In this document: in pieces, positions 25,941 through 35,246 of the stretch
Numbering within the stretch: the first letter of the stretch is position 1
Layout of the letters: the number at the start of each line of letters is the position of its first letter
NCBI RefSeq assembly: GCF_002078605.1
Contig: NZ_MSJR01000011.1
Coordinates: 27,387 to 91,386, forward strand
Length of the DNA: 64,000 bases
Reading direction: 5' to 3'
Origin: Salegentibacter sediminis
Lineage (GTDB): Bacteria > Bacteroidota > Bacteroidia > Flavobacteriales > Flavobacteriaceae
The notes under the pieces: model-generated
Database searches by the model: none
What the model was told of the DNA's origin: nothing
What the model saw: only the letters and a program-made list of their open reading frames with translations
Position numbers and translations under genes: made by a program

Positions 25941-28900
25941 ATGAATTATAAGCTATTAATCTTTTTTTTCTTACCCCTTTCTGTATGGGCACAAGAAATA
26001 GACATTTCGGGAACAGTAATTTCCCAGGATGACCAAATGCCTTTGCCGGGTGTATCCATTCAGGTGGAAGGTACCACCAAAGGTGTAATAACTGACTTTG
26101 ATGGAAATTATTCAATTGAAAATGTTGATGCACAAAGTGTTTTAGTTTTCAGCTATTTGGGTTTTCAGGCCCAAAGAATAGAAGTGAATGGACAAACAAG
26201 TATTGATGTTTCGTTAATTATGGATGCAGAGCAATTAGAAGATATTGTTGTAACCGGATATACATCTCAAAGGAGAACTGATATAACCGGGGCCGTCTCT
26301 GTAGTTGATATGGATGAGTTGAATAAACAGCCAGAACCAAACCCCGTAAGAGGTTTGCAAGGAAGACTTCCCGGAGTTCAAATAACTTCAGATGGTTCTC
26401 CTAGTGGATCTAATACCCAGGTTGTAATCCGTGGAGTTGGTACTCTTAACAATACAGACCCATTGTATGTAATTGACGGAGTCCCTACTAAAGCTGGTAT
26501 GCACGAGTTGAATCCCAATGATATTGAATCTATTCAGGTTTTAAAAGATGCCGCTTCTGCCAGTATTTATGGTTCAAGGGCATCTAACGGGGTAATTATA
26601 GTTACCACTAAAAAGGGAAAAGAAGGAAGAATGCAGGTTAATCTTAATACCTACTTGTCTTCTTCCACCTATGCCAACCGGCAGGAAGTTCTTAACGCTG
26701 AGCAATATGGACGGGTTTTATGGCAATCACAGGTGAACGATGGTATAGATCCTAATACTAATAATTTGAGATATCAGTTTGACTGGGATTATAATAATAA
26801 TGGTGAGGCGGTACTTAACAATATAATTGTGCCCGAATACCTGGATGAGGAACAGACCTTAAGGTCTTCAGATACTGATTGGTTTGATGAGATTTCCCAA
26901 ACAGGCTTTGCTCAATCCTATGATTTATCGGTTACTAATGGAACCGAAAAAGGGAATTATCTTTTTTCCCTGGGCTATTATGACAATGAAGGGATCGTAA
27001 AGACAACGGAATTTAACAGAATCTCGGCACGGATGAATAGCAGTTATAAATTCTTTGATGAGCGATTAGAAATAGGGGAAAACTTTACATTCAATAAAAC
27101 CCACGAAGTTACTAATCCAGGTGTTCTTGACCTTGCATTAAAAGCATCTCCAATTATTCCTGTTCGAACTGTAGATGGAGAAGGTTGGGGAGGACCAGTT
27201 GGAGGAATGAATGACAGACAAAATCCTGTTCGTTTATTGGAATATAATAAAGACAATGGTTATGATTATCATAGGGTATTTGGAAATGCCTTTGCAGATT
27301 TAGAGATTATAGAAGATCTGCATTTAAGGACGAATTTTGGTTTGGACTATAGCAATTTTTATAAACGATCTCTTCAGAGAAGTTATAAATCTGGTTATTT
27401 ACAAAATAATGAGACAGCGGTAAATGTTGAGGACTGGAGAAGTCTAAAATGGACCTGGACGAATACAGCTACTTATGAATTTAATCTGGAAGACCATGAT
27501 TTCAGCTTACTTGCCGGTACAGAGATGTTCAGGGATGATTATAAAAATATTAATTTAAGGAGAGAGGGTTTTATACTCGAAACTCCGGAATATATGTATC
27601 CGGATGCTGGTAGTGGAGAAGCCTATAATGGCGGTTCTGCTACTTCATATAGCTTACTGTCATTCTTCGGTAAGTTAGATTACGTCTTTGATCGAAAATA
27701 CCTCTTTTCTGCTACTTTGCGACGTGATGGCTCTTCAAGATTTGGGGAAAATAATCGTTTTGGAACTTTTCCTGCCTTTTCTGCGGGTTGGCGAATAAGT
27801 GAAGAGAACTTTATACAAGACAATTATTCATTTTTATCGGATTTAAAACTTCGTCTAGGATGGGGGCAAACTGGTAATCAGGAAATTGATAATAATGCTA
27901 TTTATTCTTTATACGTATCAGATTATGCGGGTGGGGATCCCACCTGGGGAACATCTTATGGAACGGCTTACGACCTGACAGGCGCAGGTTCCGGTTTATT
28001 GCCATCGGGTTTCAGGGGCATTCAAATTGGGAACGACAACCTGAAATGGGAAACTACTACTCAAACCAATGTTGGACTTGATTTTGGTTTTTTTGGGTAT
28101 AAACTATTTGGAAATATTGAATATTACTTTAAAGAAACTGAAGATATACTAGTACTTCCTCCTTATTTAGGAACAATTGGTGAAGGTGGAAACAGATGGG
28201 TGAATGGAGCTTCTATGGAAAATGAAGGTTGGGAATTTGCATTGACCTACAGGGATAAAACAGAAGGGGATTTCAGTTATGAAATTTCAGCCAATATTTC
28301 AATGAACAGAAATGAAATCACTTATCTTCCAGAGGAAGTTCAGAATAATTATGGTGGAGATGGAGGTGAGGATAATATCTTAGGTAGGCCTATAAATTCA
28401 ATGTACGGTTATGTTGCTGATGGTATATTTTCTACAGAAGAGGAGGTGCTCAATTCTGCGGAACAACAAGGGAAAGGTCTTGGCCGTATCAGATATCGCG
28501 ATTTAGATGGGGACGGAGTTATTACAGATGATGACCGAACATGGATTGGAGTGCCACATCCCGATTTCAGTTACGGGTTTAATTTCACCTTAGGTTATAA
28601 GAACTTTGACTTTACCTCATTCTGGCAAGGAGTTGGAAGGGTTGATGTAGTAAATAGTCGAAAATTCCAAACAGACTTCTGGAGTGTGGATGATGTAGGG
28701 TCGAATAAGGGCACCCGACTTTTGGATGCCTGGACCCCGGAGAATTCCAATTCCTCTATTCCGGCCTTAACTACCACAGACAGAAATGCCGAATCCCGCT
28801 TTTCAACCTATTTTGTAGAGAATGGACAATATCTAAAGCTTAGAAATCTACAGGTAGGATATAGTCTTTCGGAAGATCTCCTTGAAAGACTAAAATTCAG

Positions 28901-29039
28901 CAATGCCAGATTTTACGTGAGTGGTCAAAATTTACTCATGATAACTTCATCTGATTTTACAGGGGTTGATCCTGAAAATGCCGGATGGGGTTATCCCCAG
29001 CCTCTTACGCTAACTCTAGGTTTAAACTTATCACTTTAA
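25941..29039 (+). CDS. susC: SusC-like TonB-dependent outer-membrane transporter
   Basis: 1032 residues. Signal peptide (LLIFFFLPLSVWAQ), carboxypeptidase-D-like N domain (ISGTVISQDDQMPLPGVSIQVEGTTKGV), plug with the TonB-box region and VIRGVGTLNNTDPLYVIDGV, then a 22-strand barrel ending TLGLNLSL. Paired with SusD directly downstream (15 bp). Together they should import fructo-oligosaccharides released at the cell surface. Full length, no disruption. Confidence 0.94.
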   Translation: MNYKLLIFFFLPLSVWAQEIDISGTVISQDDQMPLPGVSIQVEGTTKGVITDFDGNYSIENVDAQSVLVFSYLGFQAQRIEVNGQTSIDVSLIMDAEQLEDIVVTGYTSQRRTDITGAVSVVDMDELNKQPEPNPVRGLQGRLPGVQITSDGSPSGSNTQVVIRGVGTLNNTDPLYVIDGVPTKAGMHELNPNDIESIQVLKDAASASIYGSRASNGVIIVTTKKGKEGRMQVNLNTYLSSSTYANRQEVLNAEQYGRVLWQSQVNDGIDPNTNNLRYQFDWDYNNNGEAVLNNIIVPEYLDEEQTLRSSDTDWFDEISQTGFAQSYDLSVTNGTEKGNYLFSLGYYDNEGIVKTTEFNRISARMNSSYKFFDERLEIGENFTFNKTHEVTNPGVLDLALKASPIIPVRTVDGEGWGGPVGGMNDRQNPVRLLEYNKDNGYDYHRVFGNAFADLEIIEDLHLRTNFGLDYSNFYKRSLQRSYKSGYLQNNETAVNVEDWRSLKWTWTNTATYEFNLEDHDFSLLAGTEMFRDDYKNINLRREGFILETPEYMYPDAGSGEAYNGGSATSYSLLSFFGKLDYVFDRKYLFSATLRRDGSSRFGENNRFGTFPAFSAGWRISEENFIQDNYSFLSDLKLRLGWGQTGNQEIDNNAIYSLYVSDYAGGDPTWGTSYGTAYDLTGAGSGLLPSGFRGIQIGNDNLKWETTTQTNVGLDFGFFGYKLFGNIEYYFKETEDILVLPPYLGTIGEGGNRWVNGASMENEGWEFALTYRDKTEGDFSYEISANISMNRNEITYLPEEVQNNYGGDGGEDNILGRPINSMYGYVADGIFSTEEEVLNSAEQQGKGLGRIRYRDLDGDGVITDDDRTWIGVPHPDFSYGFNFTLGYKNFDFTSFWQGVGRVDVVNSRKFQTDFWSVDDVGSNKGTRLLDAWTPENSNSSIPALTTTDRNAESRFSTYFVENGQYLKLRNLQVGYSLSEDLLERLKFSNARFYVSGQNLLMITSSDFTGVDPENAGWGYPQPLTLTLGLNLSL

Positions 29040-29054
29040 TAAAAAATCTTAATC

Positions 29055-30749
29055 ATGAAGAAATTAAAATATTTACTAGGCATAGTGGTTCTGACGATCT
29101 CCTCAGCCTGTTCAGATTTTCTGGAGGAGGAACCTTATGCAGTTTTATCAGAGGATCAATTGGTGACTCCTGAAAATATCGATGGCTTCGTAACATCAGC
29201 TTATGCTGCCCTGGGAAATGATCATTATGATATTCCTTTTAGCCTATGGCCATATGGGAATGTACGTTCTGATGATGCCTATAAAGGAGGTAGTGGTACA
29301 AATGATATTCAAGTATTTCACTTTTTTGAAGTCTCAGAAAATATTCGACCAGATTTTGGAGAATTGGATGCCTTCTGGTATAACAGTTTTATTGCTATCT
29401 CCAGGGTTAATAAGGCTTTGGCTGCTTTAAATCAAATTGATGAGGCTGAGTTCCCGGATAAGCAATCACGGATTTCAGAAATGAAATTTTTAAGGGGCCA
29501 TTTTTATTTCATGCTTAAAATCATGTACAAATATGTGCCATACATTACAGAAGACATTCCCGTTGAGGAATACGGAACTATTTCGAATAGATTTTTAAGT
29601 AATGATGAATTATGGAATGCCATCGCTACTGATTTTGAAGCCGCAGCAGAAGGTCTTCCAATAGAACAGCCGGAAGTTGGCCGTGCGGATAAAACGGCAG
29701 CCTATGCATATTTGGCGAAAACAAGGCTCTATCAGGCTTATGAACAAGATGAGAGTCATAACGTTATAAATATTAATCAACAAACCCTACAGCAGGTTTT
29801 AGATGCTACAGATCAAGTGATTGGGCAGCATCAGTTAGAAGCAGATTTTGCACATAATTTTCTTCCGGGAAGTTATGAGAATGGAACTGAAGCGGTTTTT
29901 TCTATTCAATTTTCTAACAATGATGGGACGCTTCATGGTAGACTGAATTATTCAGATGTTCTAGCAACACCCCAGGGAATTGGGTGTTGTGATTTTCATA
30001 AGCCCAGTCAAAACCTCGTAAATGCATTTAAGGTTAGCGAGGAGGGTATACCACTTTTTTCGAGCTATAATGATACCAATGTCGATTTTAATAATTTAGA
30101 TAATTATGATGTAGACCCCAGATTGTATCATACCGTGGCTATCCCAGGATTACCATGGAAGTATGATAATGAGGATATTTATAGAGAAGACTGGGTTAGG
30201 TCTCCAAGTACATATGGTTATACTGCCTCTTTAAAAGAGAATGTTACAGCAGATTCAGAATACCTGGTAAACATAGATCCCTTTTACGGAAATTCAAAAA
30301 ATCGAATTGAAATCCGTTATGCGGATGTATTATTGATGAGGGCTGAAGCTTTAATTGAAATCGGCCGCCACAATGAAGCTTTACCTTTAATAAATGAGGT
30401 TAGAGAAAGAGCAGCACAGAGTACTTCCCTAATATCGTCGTATGCAACCAATTCAGCGATTAGACCTTATATAGATGGAGACAACGTTAATTGGACACCG
30501 GAAGTTGCGCGAGAGGCTTTACGCTGGGAACGAAGACTGGAACTTGCCATGGAAGGAAATAGATTTTTTGATCTTGTAAGATGGGGGATTGCAGGTGAAA
30601 CTCTTAACAGGTACTACGAGGAAGAGGCGGAAGAGATAAGTTATTACGATGGAGCCTTTTTTGATGAGGGTCGTGAAGAATATCTACCTATTCCACAGGC
30701 ACAGATTAACTTCAGTCAAGATGTATATGTTCAAAATGCAGGGTACTAA
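29055..30749 (+). CDS. susD: SusD-like surface glycan-binding lipoprotein
   Basis: 564 residues; lipobox VLTISSAC. RagB/SusD fold: N-terminal TPR-like region (FLEEEPYAVLSEDQLVTPENIDG, FLRGHFYFMLKIMYKYVPYI) and the C-terminal LLMRAEALIEIGRHNEALPLINEVR and LRWERRLELAMEGNRFFDLVRWG motifs that define the family. Forms the lid on the SusC barrel. Same operon. Confidence 0.94.
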   Translation: MKKLKYLLGIVVLTISSACSDFLEEEPYAVLSEDQLVTPENIDGFVTSAYAALGNDHYDIPFSLWPYGNVRSDDAYKGGSGTNDIQVFHFFEVSENIRPDFGELDAFWYNSFIAISRVNKALAALNQIDEAEFPDKQSRISEMKFLRGHFYFMLKIMYKYVPYITEDIPVEEYGTISNRFLSNDELWNAIATDFEAAAEGLPIEQPEVGRADKTAAYAYLAKTRLYQAYEQDESHNVININQQTLQQVLDATDQVIGQHQLEADFAHNFLPGSYENGTEAVFSIQFSNNDGTLHGRLNYSDVLATPQGIGCCDFHKPSQNLVNAFKVSEEGIPLFSSYNDTNVDFNNLDNYDVDPRLYHTVAIPGLPWKYDNEDIYREDWVRSPSTYGYTASLKENVTADSEYLVNIDPFYGNSKNRIEIRYADVLLMRAEALIEIGRHNEALPLINEVRERAAQSTSLISSYATNSAIRPYIDGDNVNWTPEVAREALRWERRLELAMEGNRFFDLVRWGIAGETLNRYYEEEAEEISYYDGAFFDEGREEYLPIPQAQINFSQDVYVQNAGY

Positions 30750-30761
30750 AAAACTTTAATT

Positions 30762-32174
30762 ATGATCAACTATAACAGAATAAAGAGATTTGCCCTTATA
30801 ACGGTTATTCTAGGAGTTGTTACTTCTTGTACCTACGACAGGGAAATTGACCAAGGAGCTAAATCCACGATTCCTAAAGTGGAGAATCTCCAAGTAGAAT
30901 TAGTAGGAGATACTGCTAAGGTAACCTGGGAGCAACCATCATACGAAGGGAACCTTACAACTCGGGTAAATTATAATGGTGGTATTGAAAATATTAATAC
31001 TTCGGTTAGTGAGTTTGAATATGGGATTATTGACGTAAATACGGATTATTATTTTACAGTAAAGTTACACGATGATAATGGTAATTATTCATTAGGAGAA
31101 ACAGTAAGCTTATTCAGGGAGGGACCTCAAGCTGTTACAAACTTTAGAGGAGTACAGGAAGGGACCAACGTGAATTTAAGTTGGACTTTGCCTGATGAAA
31201 ATATTTCAGGTATTCGATTAAGAGTCAATTCCGAAGAAATTAATCTACCGGCAGATGCCACCTCCTATACTTATGAAAATGAAGAATACGGTACTTATCG
31301 TTTTCAAATAAATGCGATGGATGCAGACGGAAATTCATCTCCTTCCAAATACCTTAACTTCACCGTGGGCACTACTAAAATAGGTTACCTTGGAACTGCT
31401 CCAGATATATCTTCTATTAATGATGACGATGAAGCAGCTTCTGCAGCCTGGCTGTTTGAGAACTATCCTGATGCTGAATATATCCAATTTTCAGATATAG
31501 AGGAAGGCCTCGATCTAAGCGAATTCAGAGTACTGTGGTGGCATTATGATAAATCTGATAATAATCCGGGACTTCCGGCTGAAGCTACTAGTGCAGAAGT
31601 GGTTTCTGCAATTACTGAATTCCATAAAAACGGAGGGGCGCTCTTACTTAATACACATGCCGTTCCCTATCTATGGACTATAGGACGTATGACCACCAAT
31701 TTCGGTACGGTAATAGGCGCCGGCGAAGGATTTGACAATCCAGACACCTGGGGAGTAAATGTTAATATTGGCCGGGTTCATGACAAATCTTCCCATCCGC
31801 TTTATGAAGGCTTGAATCCCAGTAATGTGGATGGACGTAAAATTATTCCACTTATCGGCCCGGGCTGGAAAGAAGATCATAATTATGTATTTGTGGACCT
31901 ACCCTCTTATTATGGTTTTGGTAATGGAGATGAAGCTGCCTATGCAGCAATTAGTGAGGAAAGTAATTTAAATATTCTAGGTACCTGGGATGGAATTGCC
32001 GATTATTATATGATGGGAATTTTCGAAACACTTCCAAATGATGAGTTCGATGGTACTGCAATCGGGATAGGATTAGGTTCCTTTGAGTGGAATCAAAATA
32101 ATGGAGAAAATCAATATCAGGATAATATAGAAGTAATCACCAAAAATGCACTTGACTATTTGAGGGTGCAATAA
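30762..32174 (+). CDS. Surface lipoprotein with two Fn3-like domains and a DUF4960 domain
   Basis: 470 residues; lipobox GVVTSC. Two immunoglobulin/Fn3-type domains (about 33-122 and 124-205), then a DUF4960 domain (about 207-468; IGYLGTAPDISSINDDDEAA, LLLNTHAVPYLWTIGR). DUF4960 proteins occupy the SusE/SusF position in fructan loci (as BT1761), where the protein binds levan at the surface. The last domain resembles a class I glutamine amidotransferase fold without clear catalytic residues. Inferred role: fructan capture. Confidence 0.8.
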   Translation: MINYNRIKRFALITVILGVVTSCTYDREIDQGAKSTIPKVENLQVELVGDTAKVTWEQPSYEGNLTTRVNYNGGIENINTSVSEFEYGIIDVNTDYYFTVKLHDDNGNYSLGETVSLFREGPQAVTNFRGVQEGTNVNLSWTLPDENISGIRLRVNSEEINLPADATSYTYENEEYGTYRFQINAMDADGNSSPSKYLNFTVGTTKIGYLGTAPDISSINDDDEAASAAWLFENYPDAEYIQFSDIEEGLDLSEFRVLWWHYDKSDNNPGLPAEATSAEVVSAITEFHKNGGALLLNTHAVPYLWTIGRMTTNFGTVIGAGEGFDNPDTWGVNVNIGRVHDKSSHPLYEGLNPSNVDGRKIIPLIGPGWKEDHNYVFVDLPSYYGFGNGDEAAYAAISEESNLNILGTWDGIADYYMMGIFETLPNDEFDGTAIGIGLGSFEWNQNNGENQYQDNIEVITKNALDYLRVQ

Positions 32175-32188
32175 AATTATAAAAAGGC

Positions 32189-33703
32189 ATGATCAAAAAA
32201 AATGGTTTAATAATACTGATACTCTCATTAATTATAATAGGGTGTTCCAATGAAGATGATTTGAATGAACCTTCAGTGGTTACAGTGGGTGATAGCAATT
32301 ACAGACCGGAGTATCATTTTACTCCTGAAGAGAACTGGATGAACGATCCGAATGGAATGGTCTATTATAAGGGAGAATACCATTTGTTTTTTCAATACAA
32401 CCCAAACGCGAATGTTTGGGGACCAATGCATTGGGGTCATGCCGTAAGTAATGATCTTGTAAACTGGGAAGAACTGCCGGTGGCATTATATCCTGATAAT
32501 TTAGGAAATATATTTTCCGGAAGTGCGGTTGTTGACACGCATAATACGACTGGATTCAAAACCGGCGAAGAAGATGTATTAGTTTCTATTTTCACACATC
32601 AGAATCCCGAGACGAATGAGCAATACCAAAGTCTGGCATTTAGTAATGACCGGGGGCGTACCTGGGATAAGTATGAGGGAAATCCCGTACTGGTTAATGA
32701 AGAGAAGACAGATTTCCGGGATCCAAAGGTGATTTGGCATGATGACACTCAGCAGTGGATAATGGTAGTAGCTGCTGGCCAGGAGATCTTGTTTTATTCT
32801 TCTCCTAATCTTAAGGAATGGAAATTTCTGCAAAGTTTTGGTCAGGGATTGGGAGCTCATGGAGGGGTATGGGAATGTCCAGACCTTTTTATGGTGGAAA
32901 ATGAAAATGGCGATGAGAAATGGGCACTGCTGGTAAGTATCAATCCAGGAGGACCTAATGGAGGCTCCGGAACCCAGTATTTTCTTGGGTCTTTCGATGG
33001 GAAAACTTTTCAGACCAATCAAACAGAAACTAAATGGCTTGATCACGGCCCGGATAATTACGCCGGGGTAACCTGGAGCAATGAGCCTAATGGTAGGAAC
33101 CTGTTTATTGGATGGATGAGTAATTGGGCATACGCACAGGATGTTCCTACCAAAGCGTGGAGAAGCGCAATGACTTTGCCACGAAGGCTTAAATTATCTC
33201 AGGACGAGGATCTGATCATAAGTAGACCTGCGGAAGAGATGAATTCAGTGGTAACTACTGACTTGGTAGAATTTAAATCAACCGGTGTGGAGATTCAGGA
33301 TAATCCGGTTGTTAAAGGAGGAAGTTTTAAGTTGAAAACTAAATTAGATTTTTCAGAAGTAAATACTGCCCAAATTTCCTATGGAAATAGGACTTCCGGG
33401 GTGACGCTTCAATATGATAAAGGAGCTTCTGAAATTTTCATAGATCGTAGTGATGCCGGATTTGATTTTAATAATCTCAACAATAATAATATTCGGGTTC
33501 CGTACGTGCTACCGGAGAATAATGAGTTGGATTTAGAAATTTGGGTGGATAAGTCCTCAGTGGAGGTTTTTGTTAATAGCGGGGAACGTGTAATTACCTT
33601 CCTTGTTTTCCCCGGTACTCCGTTTGATGAACTTCGCATTCATTCTTCCAAAGAAGGGGAATTCATAAAGTCTCTTGAACTTAACAAAGTAGATTCAGAA
33701 TAG
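32189..33703 (+). CDS. GH32 fructan hydrolase, lipoprotein (second of two)
   Basis: 504 residues; lipobox SLIIIGC. Motifs WMNDPNGM, FSGSAVVD, TDFRDPKVIW and VWECPDLF are all present. About half identical to the first GH32 of the locus by eye, with many conserved blocks (GGVWECPDLF, LVSINPGGPNGGS, NYAGVTWSN, AMTLPR), so the two are paralogues that have diverged. One may work at the surface and the other in the periplasm, but both carry lipoboxes and sorting cannot be decided here. Confidence 0.93.
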   Translation: MIKKNGLIILILSLIIIGCSNEDDLNEPSVVTVGDSNYRPEYHFTPEENWMNDPNGMVYYKGEYHLFFQYNPNANVWGPMHWGHAVSNDLVNWEELPVALYPDNLGNIFSGSAVVDTHNTTGFKTGEEDVLVSIFTHQNPETNEQYQSLAFSNDRGRTWDKYEGNPVLVNEEKTDFRDPKVIWHDDTQQWIMVVAAGQEILFYSSPNLKEWKFLQSFGQGLGAHGGVWECPDLFMVENENGDEKWALLVSINPGGPNGGSGTQYFLGSFDGKTFQTNQTETKWLDHGPDNYAGVTWSNEPNGRNLFIGWMSNWAYAQDVPTKAWRSAMTLPRRLKLSQDEDLIISRPAEEMNSVVTTDLVEFKSTGVEIQDNPVVKGGSFKLKTKLDFSEVNTAQISYGNRTSGVTLQYDKGASEIFIDRSDAGFDFNNLNNNNIRVPYVLPENNELDLEIWVDKSSVEVFVNSGERVITFLVFPGTPFDELRIHSSKEGEFIKSLELNKVDSE

Positions 33704-33747
33704 AAAAATTGCAAAGATTCCTTTTAAATAAATGATTAGTTGAAAAA

Positions 33748-34635
33748 ATGGCAAATAATAGAGCAGTTTGTTTTGGTGAAGTTCTCTTTGATGTGTTCCC
33801 CGATGGGGAACGCATAGGAGGGGCACCTTTAAATGTCGCTTCCCGGTTAAGTAGCCTGGGGGTACAAACCGAAATGATAAGTAGTATAGGGAATGATGAA
33901 AGAGGAAATAAAATAATGGGCTGTCTTCAGGAAAAGAACATTTCTACAAAAAATATTACAACTAAAGAAGATTACCCAACCGGGTTAGTACATGTAACGC
34001 TTTCTGAAAGTGGTTCAGCTACCTATGAGATTGATTATCCTGCTGCCTGGGATAAAATAGAGGTTTCAGAGGCTATGAATACCTCTGTATCAGATAGTAA
34101 TATTTTTATTTTCGGGAGTTTAGTTTGTCGTGATGAAATAAGTCGAAGTACTTTATTTGACTTATTGGAAGTTGCGAAATATAAAGTGTTTGATATTAAT
34201 TTACGTCCTCCATACTTTGATAAAAATTTACTAATTGCGCTAATGGAAAAAGCTAATTTCATTAAATTCAATGACGACGAGCTCTTCGAAATCGCCGAAA
34301 TGTTGGGGTCTCCATTTCATTCCCTAGAACAAAATATTCACTTTCTCGCCGAAAAGACCAACACCAGGGATATTTGTGTGACAAAGGGCCGGCACGGGGC
34401 AGTTTTATTGAAAGATGAAAAATTATATTATAACAGCGGGTTCAAAATAGAAGTGAAGGATACTGTGGGGGCAGGAGATTCCTTCCTGGCTTCTCTTTTA
34501 GCCAAATTACTTCAAGATGAAGAGCCTCAGCAGGCCTTGAATTTTGCGTGTGCGGTAGGAGCTTTGGTTGCTTCAGAAGAAGGAGCAAATCCAGATATTC
34601 CGAATGCTAAAATAAGTGCATTTATGAATGTATAG
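33748..34635 (+). CDS. Fructokinase, PfkB family
   Basis: 295 residues. N-terminal GEVLFDVFPDGERIGGAPLNVASRLSSLG with the ribokinase-type sugar-binding GG motif, and the C-terminal anion hole/catalytic motif DTVGAGDSFLASLLAKL. Cytoplasmic. Last gene of the fructan locus (44 bp after the second GH32); phosphorylates the fructose brought in by the MFS porter, feeding glycolysis. Equivalent to BT1757. Confidence 0.92.
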   Translation: MANNRAVCFGEVLFDVFPDGERIGGAPLNVASRLSSLGVQTEMISSIGNDERGNKIMGCLQEKNISTKNITTKEDYPTGLVHVTLSESGSATYEIDYPAAWDKIEVSEAMNTSVSDSNIFIFGSLVCRDEISRSTLFDLLEVAKYKVFDINLRPPYFDKNLLIALMEKANFIKFNDDELFEIAEMLGSPFHSLEQNIHFLAEKTNTRDICVTKGRHGAVLLKDEKLYYNSGFKIEVKDTVGAGDSFLASLLAKLLQDEEPQQALNFACAVGALVASEEGANPDIPNAKISAFMNV

Positions 34636-34842
34636 TTATCCGATTTGAAAGGACTGAGATTTTTATTTTTCTAATTATAATTTAAATCGGCACTATAATT
34701 TGATATTTAGCCATATTTGAATTTGCAATTTATGAAGAGTGGGGAAGAATAGGAATTTTGGAGTTACATAGAGATCTCCGCCTTTACCGAAGTGAATTCG
34801 GGATAAGCTGCGGAGATGACGAACAGCTGGAGAAATAATTTG

Positions 34843-34867
34843 AGATCTCCGCCTCCGCGGAGATGAC
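34843..34867. repeat. Short hairpin repeat (ATCTCCGC arms)
   Basis: ATCTCCGC-CTCC-GCGGAGAT, second of two tandem related copies; followed by GACATTTTG but no U-tract, so it is more likely a dispersed palindrome than a terminator. Confidence 0.6.
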
Positions 34868-34898
34868 ATTTTGTTATTTAGTGAATTCGGGACAAGCT

Positions 34899-34989
34899 GT
34901 GGGGATTGCTCCAGACCTTTTTTCATGCAACTTGTTTTAAATATTTTAGGCGGACGGCGGTGCGAAGCGAGAGAGCCGTCTCGCCGGGT
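34899..34989. repeat. Right direct repeat bracketing the fructan locus (includes hairpin repeat copy 5 at 34948-34988)
   Basis: GGGGATTGCTCCAGACC... through AGGCGGACGGCGGTGCGAAG and CGAGAGAGCCGTCTCGCCGGG; near-identical to 19733-19823. The left arm of the terminator hairpin present in the first copy is missing here. Confidence 0.85.
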
Positions 34990-35157
34990 TGGTTAGTTGG
35001 TAGTCTTTAGTCTTTAGCCGGTAACTTTTTGGCTGGGAGTGCCAAGTGGATCTTATCTATTGTCCAATTGGTAAGTTTGGATCAAAATATATTCAATGAA
35101 TTAACTTTAATTCGATTTTATTATCTTTAAAAAGAACATTAAAAAACACCTACTAGC

Positions 35158-35187
35158 ATGGGTGAATTTGAAATTAAGAAGGACTAA
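35158..35187 (+). pseudogene. yegP (DUF1508) stub
   Basis: ATG then MGEFEIKKD followed by TAA; nine codons matching the start of the intact yegP (MGKFEIKKDKAG) at 19326, with the same upstream 170 bp. The gene body is gone after the stop. Remnant of a duplicated yegP unit. Confidence 0.75.
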
Positions 35188-35246
35188 GCTGGAGTTGATC
35201 CCTTTGGGAGCCTGAGATTCCAAATTTTGATTAATCTAATTTTTAA

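Larger units (their letters stand above)
34636..35157. other. Repeat-rich spacer downstream of the fructan locus
   Basis: No gene. Contains two copies of a GAGATCTCCGCC...GCGGAGATGAC unit: 34770-34820 with a long loop, and 34843-34867 with a 4-base loop and 8-bp arms ATCTCCGC/GCGGAGAT. GTGAATTCGGGAYAAGCTG also recurs. Then come the right direct repeat (34899-34989, with hairpin repeat copy 5) and a diverged copy of the yegP 5' flank. Confidence 0.75.

Noticed and set aside
11802..34988. GC hairpin repeats as a CRISPR array
   Set aside because: Copies are kilobases apart, with no regular spacers and no cas genes.
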